A DNA stretch of 64,000 nt from assembly GCF_003144115.1 (NCBI RefSeq), contig NW_020312018.1, forward strand, positions 186,001-250,000, read 5' to 3'. Under the pieces are notes generated by a model. It did no database searches, was not told the origin of the DNA, and saw only the letters and a program-made list of their open reading frames with translations. This document shows, one piece after another, positions 10,868 through 21,832 of the stretch. Source of the DNA: Tilletiopsis washingtonensis (lineage: Eukaryota; Basidiomycota; Exobasidiomycetes; Entylomatales). Position numbers and translations under genes: made by a program. Each line of letters opens with the position of its first letter. Position 1 is the stretch's first letter.

Positions 10868-13800
10868 CTAGTGATCGCGCGGCGTATTGGTGAGCACGCA
10901 CCCGGCTCCGAGCAGCCCGCCGGCGCCCATCCAGTCTCGCTCCGCACCGCCGAACAAGACCCACTCGGGCAGCTGTGCGCCGGTGCGGAGGGTTTGCTGT
11001 AGTGCGCGTACGCCGCGCTCGAGACCGCCGGCGTGTGCTGAAGCCGCTACGACGAGCGCAAGTCCTTCGTCTGGATCGGTGGGATGCGGCAGGAGCGACA
11101 GCAGAGCTGTGCAGTCCCTCTTCAGCGATGGAGCCTCGAGTGCTCTGGACCACTCACTCCAAGCTCCGCTGAACACGCGCGAGTGCAGGCGCAGTTGCGA
11201 AGCAGGCAGGAACGAGACTGCGGCGCGTGCTGGAGTGAGCATTGCACCACGCAAACGTCCTCGGACTCACACGGCGCCGGACGCTCTCGCAGCATCTTCT
11301 CGGCCAGCAGGTTCTCGTCTGCGCCGCCGAGAACGATGAGACTCCCGCGTGTCAGGCCCTCAGGCCGGATTGCGTCGACGTCGTCCACGATGCGCGAGTC
11401 GAGCTGAACAAACAGCAGCGCAGCGTGGGCGAGGCGCAGCGCAGCGCTATGGAATGCTTCTCTCCTCTCGCGCGATGTCCGCGTCGGCAAGACGAGCTGC
11501 AGCGGTGCTGCAGAGAGCCAGATGCGCAATAGCGGACCTTGTGGCCGGCCGAGGCTTGATGTCGACACCGCATGCCATGTGGAGTCGCGACACTCGAAGT
11601 TTCGCGCTGTGCCCGCAAACGCTTCGCTGGAGCTCAGCTCAAGCGCTTGTCCGTCTATTCTCAGTGCAGTCGCAGACGACGTGTGCCAGGCCTTGGCGCC
11701 ATCTGACGTCAGGCTGAACGACTGGACGCCGCTGCTCGTGATGCTCATCGTCGTGTTGGAGAAGGTCACCTCGAGCCGGCCGAGCCTGCCAGCAATGTCA
11801 GCTGACTCACGATCGTCCACAGTAGGACACTGACCGCCCTGGTGTGTCAAGCGCGAGTATTCGCACGCCCTGCTTCGCCCCAGCTTCGTGCGGGTTCGTC
11901 GTGCTGAGCGTGAAGGAGTCGAGCGGGGACAAGGAGGCGCGACGCAGATGGGTCTCGATATGCGCTTGGACGTCGGCCTCGCGCAGCACCTCGGGCCACC
12001 AGTGGCCCTTTCCAGGCGCTTCAGAGACCCTGGTGAATGCCATGAGTATCGATCAGTGGAGCGTCGCGATGCACTCACTGCACATGCTCGCCTAGAACAA
12101 GCCTGCTCGCGGCGTTCCAGCTGTCGACGAGAGCAGCAAGGCTTCGCGAGTGCCACGGCGGCACGTTGTCGTCGGCGCTGCCGTACTTGATGAGCAGCGG
12201 CACGCCAGCAAGGTTGCTGAGGTCGACAGCGCGTGAGCGATTGATCAGAGGCGCATGACCCGTAAGCTCACCTCGCGTGCAGGTCGTTCTCGAACATGCT
12301 CAGTGAAGAGGCGAGGATCTGGACGACGCTCAGCATAGATCTGAAGCTCAGCGTCATCAAGCTCACCCCTGCGAGCGCTGGATCTGCACTCTGCCGGCTA
12401 GCGCTCCACTCGAACGACACATAGTCTCGCATCTAATCGACGCATCAGCTCGGCACGCAGAACTAGAGGCGACCACGCGCTCACCTTGATGTAGCCAGCA
12501 GCGATCGTGCCGCCAATGACCTCGTCCGGGAAGCGCGACAGCCTGTATAGAGCACCTTGTCCGCCGTTCGAGTGGCCGACTACATACAGCTTCGGCGCAA
12601 CCTCGCGTCAGGTTGCGTCCGCTGATGTACACCGCGCAGCCACTGACCTTGCTTGGATCGAGAGCGTAAGCTGCTCTCAAGTGCTTGTCCACGCCCCACT
12701 GAGCCGCAGCCATCGACCTGACGGCTGCTGAGGCAGATGCGAGCGAGGCCAGCTGCCAGTCGAAGCCCCTGGGCGGAAGAGGAAGCTCAGTAAGCCGCAG
12801 AGCTAGCGGGCGTCAAGGCGGCTGACCAGCTCGTGCGGCCACTTGGGAAGATCACCCAGCTGTGCGACTGCTGTCTGATTGCGCCGGACCAGGCGCTGTC
12901 CGCCGCATCGACGCCGGCGCCATGCAGAGCCAACACGACCGATTGCGGCGTGGAGCTGCGCTGCGCAGGTGGCAGAGCGCTCGCATAGTCCAGAGCTCCG
13001 TCCGCGCCACGGAAGGTGAAGACGAACGGCTGCGCCTTCTTGACGTCGAGGGCCGGCAGTCGCCGAAGCTGTATGTCGACCTGCTCTTCGCGCGCCTCGC
13101 CACTGTCGAGAAGTTTGACAAGAACGCGAAGGCTCAGGATGACTGTCTCCGTCGTATGATCGCCGATGCAGGTCGAGAGTGGTCTAGTCTCATGGAGGTC
13201 CACGACGACTGAGCGGGTCTGCGCGGCCGCGATGCTAACGGTGTCGCTCAGGGACGCGGACAGGCACTGGGAAGCTAGACTTTAGCGGGGCGACTGTGGC
13301 GGCTGCGGCGCACTGACCCTGGACATCTCGCCATGGACACCAGCCTTCTCGATCTGCACAGCGCTGACGCCACCGTTTCGCACGCCAACTGCCACTCCTT
13401 GGCCCGCCAGCTCTTCGCCGACGATGTCCGGCGCACGGCCGAGCGGTGGGTCGACAGTGAGCCGTACTGCGGCTTCTTTGCGCAGTTGCACGTCGATCTT
13501 CAGCTGCAGCTGCGGCGTGCCGTCGGAGGACTGACTGTCGGGGTCGCCGAAGAGCCGTATCTCGTACACGGCGCGCAGCACGAGGCGATATCGCCCAGGG
13601 TTCAGCTCAATCAGGTGCGCCAGAGGCAGAGGCTGCTTCGTGTGAGAGCTGGACATGCTTTCCGTCGACGACATCGGACGCGCTGCCTGATTGTAGCTAT
13701 ACACGTCGCCTGTGTACCATCGCAGCTGCTCGCCTGTCGCATCGCCTTCGGCAACGAAGGCAAACTCGATCGCCTTGTCTACGTTCACGTGGAGCGCGAC

Positions 13801-14384
13801 AGGGCCCGGCGCCGCGACATTGAGCTCGGTCCACAGAAGAGCCTGCCATTGGAGCGCGCTCCAGCCGGCGGTAGATCGCATTCCCTTCCAGTCGACCTCT
13901 GGATAGGCGAGAACCAAGCGCTGCGTATGAGAGGCGCACGACGAAGAGGATGTGCTCGGCTCTTGAGGGACAAACCGGCGCGGCGCAATGATGCCATCGA
14001 GGTAGCCGTATGCCGATGGCAGGCGAGGCGGCAGTTCGTTCATGAGATCGACCACGTCGTCTGGCATGCCCCATCCTGTCAGTTCCAGCAGAAATGCCGC
14101 CAGACGCGCCAGCTCACCGAAAGCTGTGAGCTGGTTGGCGCCGAAGGCCTGCTCCCTCATGCCTCTGCAGGTGGCGTACGTCGGCAACGAGCAAGCGAAT
14201 GCGGATTGAGCGACACTCACGCTGGTACGGGACCCAGCGCTGTCCACTCAGTGCCCAAAGTCAAGCATGGCGAGGAGTGTACGACCTTCGGTGCATCGCC
14301 GAGCACGAGCTGCTGCGCGGCTGACCCGTGAGCACACACCGCAAGAGCGCTGAGCGCCAGGGCATGGGACAACGACGCTCTCAT
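10868..14384 (-). CDS. Secreted alpha/beta-hydrolase, prolyl-oligopeptidase-like, about 1019 residues
   Basis: Large fungal hydrolase of unknown substrate. Ten exons on the minus strand: 14384-14221, 14164-13318, 13266-12827, 12768-12648, 12601-12485, 12432-12272, 12216-12079, 12029-11835, 11785-11271, 11229-10868. Introns are 41-58 nt and every junction keeps phase (3060 nt). An N-terminal signal peptide (MRASLSHALALSALAVCAHG, cleavage probably after GSA) predicts secretion. The start leads into EWTALGPVPAGMREQAFGAN, a hallmark of this fungal family. The catalytic triad is visible: nucleophile Ser535 in VVGHSNGGQG, Asp632 or Asp633 in GSADDNVPPWHSR, and His672 in GKGHWWPEVL. The C-terminal third is beta-rich and ends with GGLLGAG. 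A further in-frame 42-nt GT-AG segment within exon 2 (after TAFG) may also be an intron, which would give 1005 residues. I cannot tell peptidase from esterase activity. Its stop lies 202 bp from the convergent NDK1 stop. Confidence 0.82.
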
Positions 14385-14797
14385 CACGCCGACTTGACCG
14401 CTCCGAGCGAAACGATCCGGAGAGCTGCTTGCCGACCGATGGTGGTGGTGAGACGCATCGAGACGCCCATCAGCGGCTGCGGATCAGGCCGCGCGTGCAC
14501 GGACGCGGAACGCGGCGCGGATGCGGTTGGGCGGCAGGCACGTCACCGGCCTCTTGTTCCCGCACACCACATCTCACACAAGTCCACTAAGATGAGCATC
14601 GAATGTGACAGCAGGTATGCTACAGGCTTTGTCTGCGTGGAGAGACGACCCGCAGCGAGTGCAGGCGGGCGCATGCGAGTCGCAACGGCCACAAGCCAGG
14701 GTATCCGGGGAAGCAGGGTGATGAGGGGTGGTGCTGAGGGCCGCAAGGGCGCCGGGATGCGTGAAGGTGAGAGATGTACAGAAGCGCTGCCTCAGTG
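14385..14797. other. Intergenic region between hydrolase and bHLH genes
   Basis: 413 bp, promoter of the hydrolase plus 3' end of the bHLH gene, both transcribed leftward. No named element is seen. Confidence 0.5.
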
Positions 14798-15977
14798 TCA
14801 TGCTTGCGGTGCGTGGAAGGCATGCGTCTGCGGTCCAAGCATGGAGTGCTGGTGTGTTGCGAACGGCCCTGCTGCCGACGACGCCGGGTAGTGCTGCTGC
14901 TGCTGCTGCGAAGACGGTGCCAGCGACGACGCGCCAGTACCGAGCTGCGAGGCGTCGAAGCCGGCGAGCAGCTGGTTGAAGACGAGCGCGGTGGTCGGCG
15001 TCACGGGCGGGAATTCATACTCCTCACGCGTGCTGGGCAGCGACGTCGGCACGGAGCTGGTCTGCAGGCTCGACATGGATGACCGAGTCGGCAGCGACGC
15101 GGGCGGCAGGCCGAACGGCGAGAAGCTGACCGCATCCAAAGGCTGCTCGAGGCCGCTCGACGACGTCTGCGCGCCGTACGAGCTCGCCGTCGAGTGTCGC
15201 CGGAAGGCCGCATCGTCGGGCTGGAGCGCGGCGAAGTGCTGCTGGTAGCGCGACGAGGCAACGGGCGGCGCCGAGGAGGCCTCGAAGGACGCGGCGAGGT
15301 AGGGGCTGTCGAAGGTGCTGGTGCGCGAGTCGGTCTGCTGGCCGGCGTCCGACGTGCTGTCGCCGTCGTCGTTGTCGAGCTCCCAGCTGTGGAAGTCGAG
15401 GTCGTGACCGTCGGCGGCGAGCTGCGCCATGCACTCGCGCCGGTTCTGGTCGAAGGCGCCGTCGGCCATGGGCGCCGGCAGCGTGCGGTCGACGCTCTGC
15501 TGGAGGCGAGGGCCGAGGCCGGACTGCACCCGCAGCGCATTGAGCTCGTCGCGCAGCGTGTCGCTCTCCTGCGCCAGCTCGTGGATCTTGCTGCGATACA
15601 TCGTCTCGCGCGTGAGGGCCTCGGCGACGAAGGCGAGCGACTTGTTGACGATGAGCGACTTGCTCGGCCTCCGCACTGCGGCCGTGGCCGGCAGGTTCGC
15701 GGCGAGTTGCTGTGCGCACAGACGGTCAGCACGGCGTCAACGGCGGCGTGGATGCGACACGCACCAGGAAGCGCGTGTTGAGGCTCTCGCGCCGGGCGCG
15801 CTCGACGGCGTTGTGCGTGGCACGGCGCTCGGCAGAGGTGCCCTTCTTGTTGCCGCCGCCGGAGCGCTTCTTCTTGCGCGGCACGTCAAGCGGCTGCGAG
15901 GCTCCGGCCTGCACGCCCTCGCCCTTGACGGTTGGCAGCGGCGCGAAGATGCCCTGCGGCCCGGCGAGTGAGGACAT
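14798..15977 (-). CDS. bHLH transcription factor (predicted CACGTG binder)
   Basis: Two exons (15977-15765 and 15709-14798) around a 55-nt intron give 374 residues. The basic region AERRATHNAVERARRESLNT (about residues 49-68) has His, Glu and Arg spaced i, i+4, i+8 in HNAVERARR, the same as in Max, which predicts recognition of CACGTG. The intron falls inside helix 1; splicing gives FLQLAANLPATAA. Loop and helix 2 follow (RRPSKSLIVNKSLAFVAEAL), then a helix that continues through MYRSKIHELAQESDTLRDEL and could form a zipper-like dimer extension. A KKKRSGGGNKK stretch just before the basic region is a likely nuclear signal. The C-terminal 230 residues are Ser/Gln/Pro-rich and probably disordered activation sequence. 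The upstream region is gene-free for almost 4 kb. I do not assign it to a named fungal bHLH. Confidence 0.86.
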
Positions 15978-18900
15978 GGTGCGGTGCAGTGTCTGAGGAG
16001 CGCGGATGAGGTGCAGGTGTGGGAGCGGATGCGAGGTCGCTGTGAGAGTGAGATTGCAGAGGTGAGGATCGAGGTTGCGGTTGCGGGTACCGGGCGCAGG
16101 CCATGGCCCTGGTGCAGCCTTAAGAGAGACGCCTGCGTGTCCGCGGGAAAGGCTCCGAGCGCGCGGTGCGGAGGGGGGCGAGGAGGACGACACGGCCGCA
16201 GTGCCTCGCTTCGGGCGTGCCCATGCATCGCGATAGGCGCCCGCCGCCCCGTCGGCCCATCGGCACTCTCTGCTGCTGCGGCGGCGGCCTCGCACGGCAC
16301 TGCGGCCGCAGCAGCGCAGCCGGCGGCAGGGCGCAGCTCGGAGTGCTGATGCGACGTGCGGCTAGGCGGTAAGCGCGCTGCGCCGGGAGGGGGCGCTGGG
16401 CAAACCCGCCGTGCCGGCACTGGCGCAGGCGCTGGACGCCGGGGCGCCGTCGACAGGGCAAGCGTGCGGCGCCGTTGCGCCTCGAGCCCGGGCTTGCTCG
16501 GTACCGCAGCACTCTCGCTCTCGAGCCACAGGGCGAAAGTGCTGCTACGCCCTCCTGAGGGTGCCGCGCACGTCACTCTCGCAGCACTGCGGCGCCAGCC
16601 TTAGCGGAGTGCGGCGATACCGCGGCTGAGCGCGCGAAGAGCGTGCGTCCGTGCAGGCACCGCGCTAGCACAGGAGGGCAGCTCTCACGCTGCACAGCGC
16701 TGATGCTGGCATCAGCTCGACTCGTGCAGGCTGCGGGACCACCACCGCCCGCGGCCGGTGACCAGCATGAAGCAGGAAGGTGCAGGCTCGGCATGCGGTG
16801 CAGGCACGCCGCAGCGCGCAGCAGCGCAGCGGCAGACGGCAGCAGCGCTCGAAGGCGTGCGCGCCATCCGTCATGCCCTCTCTCCTCTCTGGGTGCTGCA
16901 CGCGCCTGCTGCATCTGCTGCAGCGGCATCGCATCTGCAACGCCAGCTGCGTCGGAACTGCGCTCTGCAGCGTCGGGAATGCAGCACATCCGCAGGAAGA
17001 GCGCTCTGCCCTCTTTGGACGGGCGCAGCAGGAGCAGGTCCAGGTAGCCGCGGCAGACGGGCGCTTCTCCTGTGTGCAATCGTCGCGCCGCCGAGTAGGA
17101 GAGCCTCCGGCTGCTGCGACTGCGCTTCGCTGCTCCTGTGCTGGAAGCGCAGTCGCTGACTATGCTGAGCAGCTCGTCATCGTCGGCTCCGTCTTAGAGC
17201 CGCAAAGTGCATCTCGACGGCACGGAGCGCACACGGGCCGGACGGCAATCAGTCCGTGGGGGCGGCCGCCAGAGCGCGTCCGAGTCCGAGTCAGGAACGG
17301 GTGCGGCCTTCGCGTGCTGCGCCGTGCGGCGGCGGCGCAACAGCCCCGAGCCAAGCACGATCTCGCCCTCAACGAGGCACCTCGCCCTTGAAGCACCTGT
17401 GCTGATGCTGAGATGTGACGAGCGCACTGTGGCGGAAGAGCGCATGTCGGGAGGACGAGGAGGCGCCCAGCACGGCAGATCGGCCGTGGAACGTGCTCGC
17501 ATGCCGCCCGACAGCGGCCCTTTCTGCCTCTCGCCACTACTCGCCTCCGAAGATGGGCGCCAGAGCGGTGTCGGTCGCCGCCAGCATGCAAGCTGCGAGG
17601 GCATCTTCCCACGCCTGCGCCTCTCGAGCGGGACCTGCGCCGGCGCCCTGCACCCACGGGCGATCGTGCACCGATGCCGTGCCTGCCTGCTGCGCTGCAT
17701 CTGCGCTCTGATGCCAGCGCATGAACGGCGTCGACCGGCGGGACGGAGTCGAGGCGGCTGCGGCGCACGGCGGAAGCAGACGAGCGTCCAGCCTGCAGCA
17801 CTCGAGCAGAGCAAGCCCACGCACGTTGACGTGCTCACGGTAGGTCGAGACCATCATACATCGTCGCGACCGCAGCGGCTCAGCAGCAGCCATCTCTTTG
17901 CTGTTGAGTGCCGGGCGGGGCGCAGCGGACGCCGAGCCGCAAGAGCCCGGCGCTGCGGGTCGCACGGCGCCCGCGCCGGCGCTAACGCAGCGAGATGCGC
18001 CCTCTTGCTGCGCTCCCGCCCACGGCGCTTCCGCCCGCCCGCAGATCTCGCCTCCGAGTTCAAGCTCCGCCCAGCGAAGCGATTGCACGGCCCGTGCCTT
18101 TCTTCGCGACGAGCGGGGCCAGCGCGAGACAGGGCAACGATGCTGCGCTCCAGCCTGCGGCTGCTGCACCCGTCTCGCGTCCTGCAACTCCACGTCGCTG
18201 GCGCTGAGGCCGTGAGCTGGAAGTGGAGCCCGCGGTGAGTCGGATGTGAGGTGCTCCACCTTTCGCAGCCCCGTCCGCAGCGCCTGCTCTGCTGCTCGCC
18301 TCGAGCGGGACAACCGCAGCCTCGTCGAGCCTAACCGCCGCGGCGATAGGGCTGCTTTCTCCGCCCAAAGGTCCGCACAGGGTGTGGGACGGCGCAGCAA
18401 CGGGGGCTCGTCGCAGCCTCGGAGTCGTCGAGCAGGTCCCACAGCGGGAGGTATCGTGCAGCATGCAGGTGGATGGCGGCCCAGCGAGATCCAGAGTCCA
18501 TCGTCTTGGTGCTGTCGGCGCAGCGCACTACCCTGCGTAAGCTGACTGTGCCGCACGATTCGTATGGGCAGCTTCAGATGCGGAAGCGTCACTCCTGCTC
18601 AGCCTCCGCAGACTGGATCGGCCACTGGCCAGGAGGAGAGCAGAGTGGCATGCAGGATGCCCTGCATTTGAGGAACGTGCGTCGGCAGCCGGTGTCGCTG
18701 TGCGCGGAGCTCGGAGGGCCGTCGATGCGCGTGTGTGGCTGCTGCATGCTGCATGTCTGTTGCGTCGCTGCGACCCCGCACAGTTGATGAGGCTGACCAC
18801 AGAGGTCCTCCTCCACAGCAGCAGCAGGCAGCAGCTGCAGGTCGACGATGCTGCTGCTGCTTGAGAGCATCGTCTGCCTCTGCCTTCTGCAGGGAGCATC

Positions 18901-19933
18901 GCAGACGCAGAAGCAGCCCAGATGCCGGGCTGCTGTGATGCGGCCGCACGGCAGATTCGCCGGCCGTGCAGGTCCGCACGCTACCTCCTCTCCTGCACCT
19001 GCCATCGTCGCTGTTCGGAGGTCAGGCACGACGAGCCCTCGGGCCGCAGGCAGCAGACGACCTGCTTCCCTCCGCAGACGCAGAATGCACCATGCAGCGT
19101 GCGTCGCACGTGCAGCAGTGGCAGCGGCAGCGGCTTCTCCATCGCTCCCGGGTTTTGGCACGCGCAAGGCGATGCTTCCCTGACAGGTCCGGCCAAGACA
19201 CGGGCCTGCATATGTGCATCTGACAGCGCACGAGAGGCACAGGCGGCACAGCGGCTGCAGCAGATGCAGCGATGTGCTGCACCTGGCGCAAGCGGGGCGG
19301 CCGGCTCACAGGTCACGGCGGACGTATCGTCGCCATCGTGCCGGCCTGACGGCAGCAGCTGGAAGATGTCGTGCACGCTGCGATGCAAAAGCCTCCGCTT
19401 TGCGCTGTAGCGTTCTGCGATCGCACGCGCATGCGCAGATCAACAGCGACACCATGCGAGATCAACAGCGACACCATGCGAGCGACGATCGCAGCGCCGG
19501 AGCTCCTGCCACGAAAGTCGAGCACGAGACAAACGTTGGCCCTTCGACGACCCGCGTGCCTGCAGCTGTTACGCGGCAGCCAACGACCATCTCCGTTGCG
19601 CATGGCAGATCCCGGCTCCGAGCTCCATGATGCAGGCTGCCGCTGCTTCGGCCGCCGGACCCGAGGCACTAGCACCGACGACGGATCTCGTGCTAGACAC
19701 GATTCGGCGGCCCTCGGCCGACAGCGCGCTGTGCCTTCTCGACATCGTCCGGCCATGCACAGACCAGCTTCTCCTTCACAACGGCAATGTCAATTGCGCC
19801 GAGCCGTCGGCAGTCTAGCGCCGCCGCAACAGATGCGCGGCTCCCTCCTCCGAGACGTCGAGCTCCGCCAGGCTGTGCCAATCTGCGCTGCCCGACCACT
19901 CAACTCTCTGTACTCCTGCACGTGCGTGTGCGC
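15978..19933. other. Gene-free 4-kb region upstream of the bHLH gene
   Basis: No open frame here shows a conserved motif, a plausible splice chain or the codon pattern of the neighbouring genes. Long frames exist on both strands (for example 17207-18238 plus and 17537-18592 minus) but they overlap each other and read as Arg/Ala/Ser-rich noise expected at this GC. It contains a 22-bp tandem duplication at 19437-19480. It probably holds the bHLH promoter and leader and the QCR6 3' UTR. Confidence 0.5.
19437..19480 (+). repeat. Tandem duplication, 2 x 22 bp
   Basis: Two exact copies of the unit that starts AGATCAACAGCGACAC and ends CATGCG lie head to tail at 19437-19458 and 19459-19480. Short and non-coding as far as I can tell. 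Confidence 0.95.
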
Positions 19934-21296
19934 TCAGACGAGCTTGCTGAACAGGCGCCTGTGGAAGGAAGCGCGGTGAGAGCCAGTCGCACGGAACAGC
20001 GCGAGGTCAGACTTACGGTGCGGCGCACTCCGAGGCGCAGTGGGCGAGGTGGACTGTGAAGCGCAGCTCAGAGTCAGCAAATGCTACAAGAGTCCAGCCC
20101 AAGGCGCGCGAACGAGATGCCCCGCGAACCGCAAGCATGTCGCGCGCTGCCAACTGTCGCAGCTCGGACCGCAGAGCCTGCTGGGAGTCCACTCGCGCCA
20201 CAGCATGCCAGCACCGCGTGTCGGGCGCTGAGGCCCATGTCCCGTGCTGGCCGACCCCGAGTCTCGGAAAGCACAGCTGAGCAGGGCTGGACCCGCCGGC
20301 GCACAGCCCCGCCCGCGCGAGAGGGCGCGGTCCAGATGCGGTGGGTATGACCTCCAATGGCCCTCGCTCATCGTGTGCGGATGTCGCTCGCCCACGATTT
20401 GACACCTTTCCCTCCACGGCAGTGGGCTTCGCTCGTGTTTTGCCCTCGCCTCGACCCTGTGATTCAGCCCAACTTTGGCCATCCGAGCTCCAAGCTGCCT
20501 CGACCGGCCGATCTCCATGCAATATCCAGCGGCGACGTCTGACCCGACGTGTCTCCACGCCGTGCCGCAAAGTGCTCCATGACTCACAGAACTCCTCGAC
20601 GCAGTTCTCATCCTTGAAGCCCTTGCCCTCCGTGACGCGCGTCTGGCAGTCGTCGAAGTGGTGCTTCGCTGCGGAGCACTTCTTCGAGTTCTCGCACTCT
20701 GTGGGTGCCAATGTCAGCGGCGCGCTTGAAACTAGGCTATAAGGCGCAGAGCCAATCAATGCGCTCATGGCCGCGTAAATGCAGCACGCACCCTCGTAGA
20801 TGGCGGGATAGGCCTGAGTCATGCTGTGAGCAAAGGTGCGAGGCGGGCTGCAGCACGCTCTGGCGACTCACATCCTCCGGCTCGTCCTCCTCCTCCTCTT
20901 CCTCCTCCTGCACAGTCAGAGCAGCGCAAGCAGGGCGCACCGGTCAGCGCTCAAGCCTCGGCGGTGCATCGCATTGGCACGCACCTCGTCGCCGCCCTCC
21001 TCCTCGCCGCCCTCAGAGTCGTCGCCCTCCTTGGACTCCTCGTCGTCCTTCTGTGAGCGCGTTGCCCGGTCAGTACTATGACACACAAGACACGCAATGC
21101 AGCTGCAGCGCCGCCATGCCGCCGTGGTGTGCGGGCCAGGCGGCAGAGCGGCGCGCATTTGTAAGCGGCGCCCACTGACCTCGTCGTCGGCGTGCACGGT
21201 CGGGAAGAACGAGGCAAAGGCGGACGAGACCGACGCGAAGAGCGACGAGCCCTCGGCGGCGCTGCTGCTCGCAGAGACGGTGAAGGAGGTCGACAT
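19934..21296 (-). CDS. QCR6: Cytochrome bc1 complex subunit 6 (acidic hinge protein)
   Basis: Qcr6 is the acidic hinge subunit of respiratory complex III on the intermembrane-space side, near cytochrome c1. Seven exons on the minus strand (21296-21180, 21050-20985, 20907-20872, 20813-20792, 20698-20588, 20053-20017, 19958-19934) give 137 residues. Introns are 129, 77, 58, 93, 534 and 58 nt. The protein has an N-terminal part rich in Ser/Ala/Phe, a long acidic stretch (EEEGGDE then EEEEEEEDEPED), and the disulfide-bonded hairpin: YPAIYEECENSKKCSAAKHH, DDCQTRV, GKGFKDENCVEEF, FHLAHCASECAAPRLFSKLV at the stop. The 22-nt fourth exon was placed by phase: an acceptor after GACTCAG gives PEDAYPAIYEE, matching the family, whereas the nearer CACAG acceptor breaks the frame. 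Six introns in 414 coding nucleotides is dense. It is divergent from TSC2. Confidence 0.9.
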
Positions 21297-21832
21297 GGCG
21301 GCGTGGGTGGGGCGTGGGATGGGGATGGGAGCTGGAGGCGGCGGCGGCGGCCCTTGCGCGCTGGAAGCTCTGACGCGGCGTGCGATGGCCGCGGCCTGGC
21401 TGGCTGGCTGGCCGGCTGGCGCTGTGCCTCGCCGGGGTGCGCCGGCACGCGCAGCACGTGCAAGGTCGCTGGCCGTCCGTCGGCGCGCCTCGGCCGACGC
21501 GGCGAGCAGCATCGGGCCGAATCTCACGATGACTCGCACGGGTCCGCCGCATCGTGAGAGCGAGGCGGCCCACACCCATCAAGCTGGCCGTGCGGCGTGC
21601 CGACCCTGTGCCTGCTCCCACCACACCCCGCTCCTATCACACCCTCTTCACACACGTGTCCTGGCCCGCACGCACCTCTCTGTGCGCAGACACAGCGTCG
21701 GCAGCAGCACCTGAGCGTGCCAGCACGGGCAGAGCTCCCGGTGCGTTGCGGCAGCGGCGACCACCTCGCGGCCGCCTCTCACCCTCTGCGCGCACAGTCT
21801 TGCCGGGCGCGGCACTGGCCGAGACGTCCAGC
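21297..21832. promoter_or_regulatory. Divergent promoter, QCR6 / TSC2
   Basis: 536 bp between start codons. A CACGTG E-box lies near 21652. The TSC2 reading frame is open upstream to a GTG near 21554 but has no ATG before 21833, so this is treated as leader and promoter. Confidence 0.45.

Noticed and set aside
17207-18592. Long frames on both strands (343 codons plus, 351 codons minus)
   Set aside because: They lie over each other and neither shows a domain, consistent codon bias or a plausible splice chain.
19313-19756. Minus-strand frame with a protein-like patch (ANVCLVLDFRGRSSG)
   Set aside because: A short patch only. It crosses the 22-bp tandem duplication, has no homology I recognise, and sits just beyond the QCR6 3' end.
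19108-19925. Two CACGTG E-boxes upstream of the bHLH gene as autoregulatory sites
   Set aside because: About one such site is expected by chance in 4 kb at this base composition, so they are not informative.
20814-20830. Nearer CACAG acceptor for QCR6 exon 4, giving an extra MTQ before AYPAIYE
   Set aside because: It breaks the reading frame from exon 3. The downstream ACTCAG acceptor keeps phase and matches the family.
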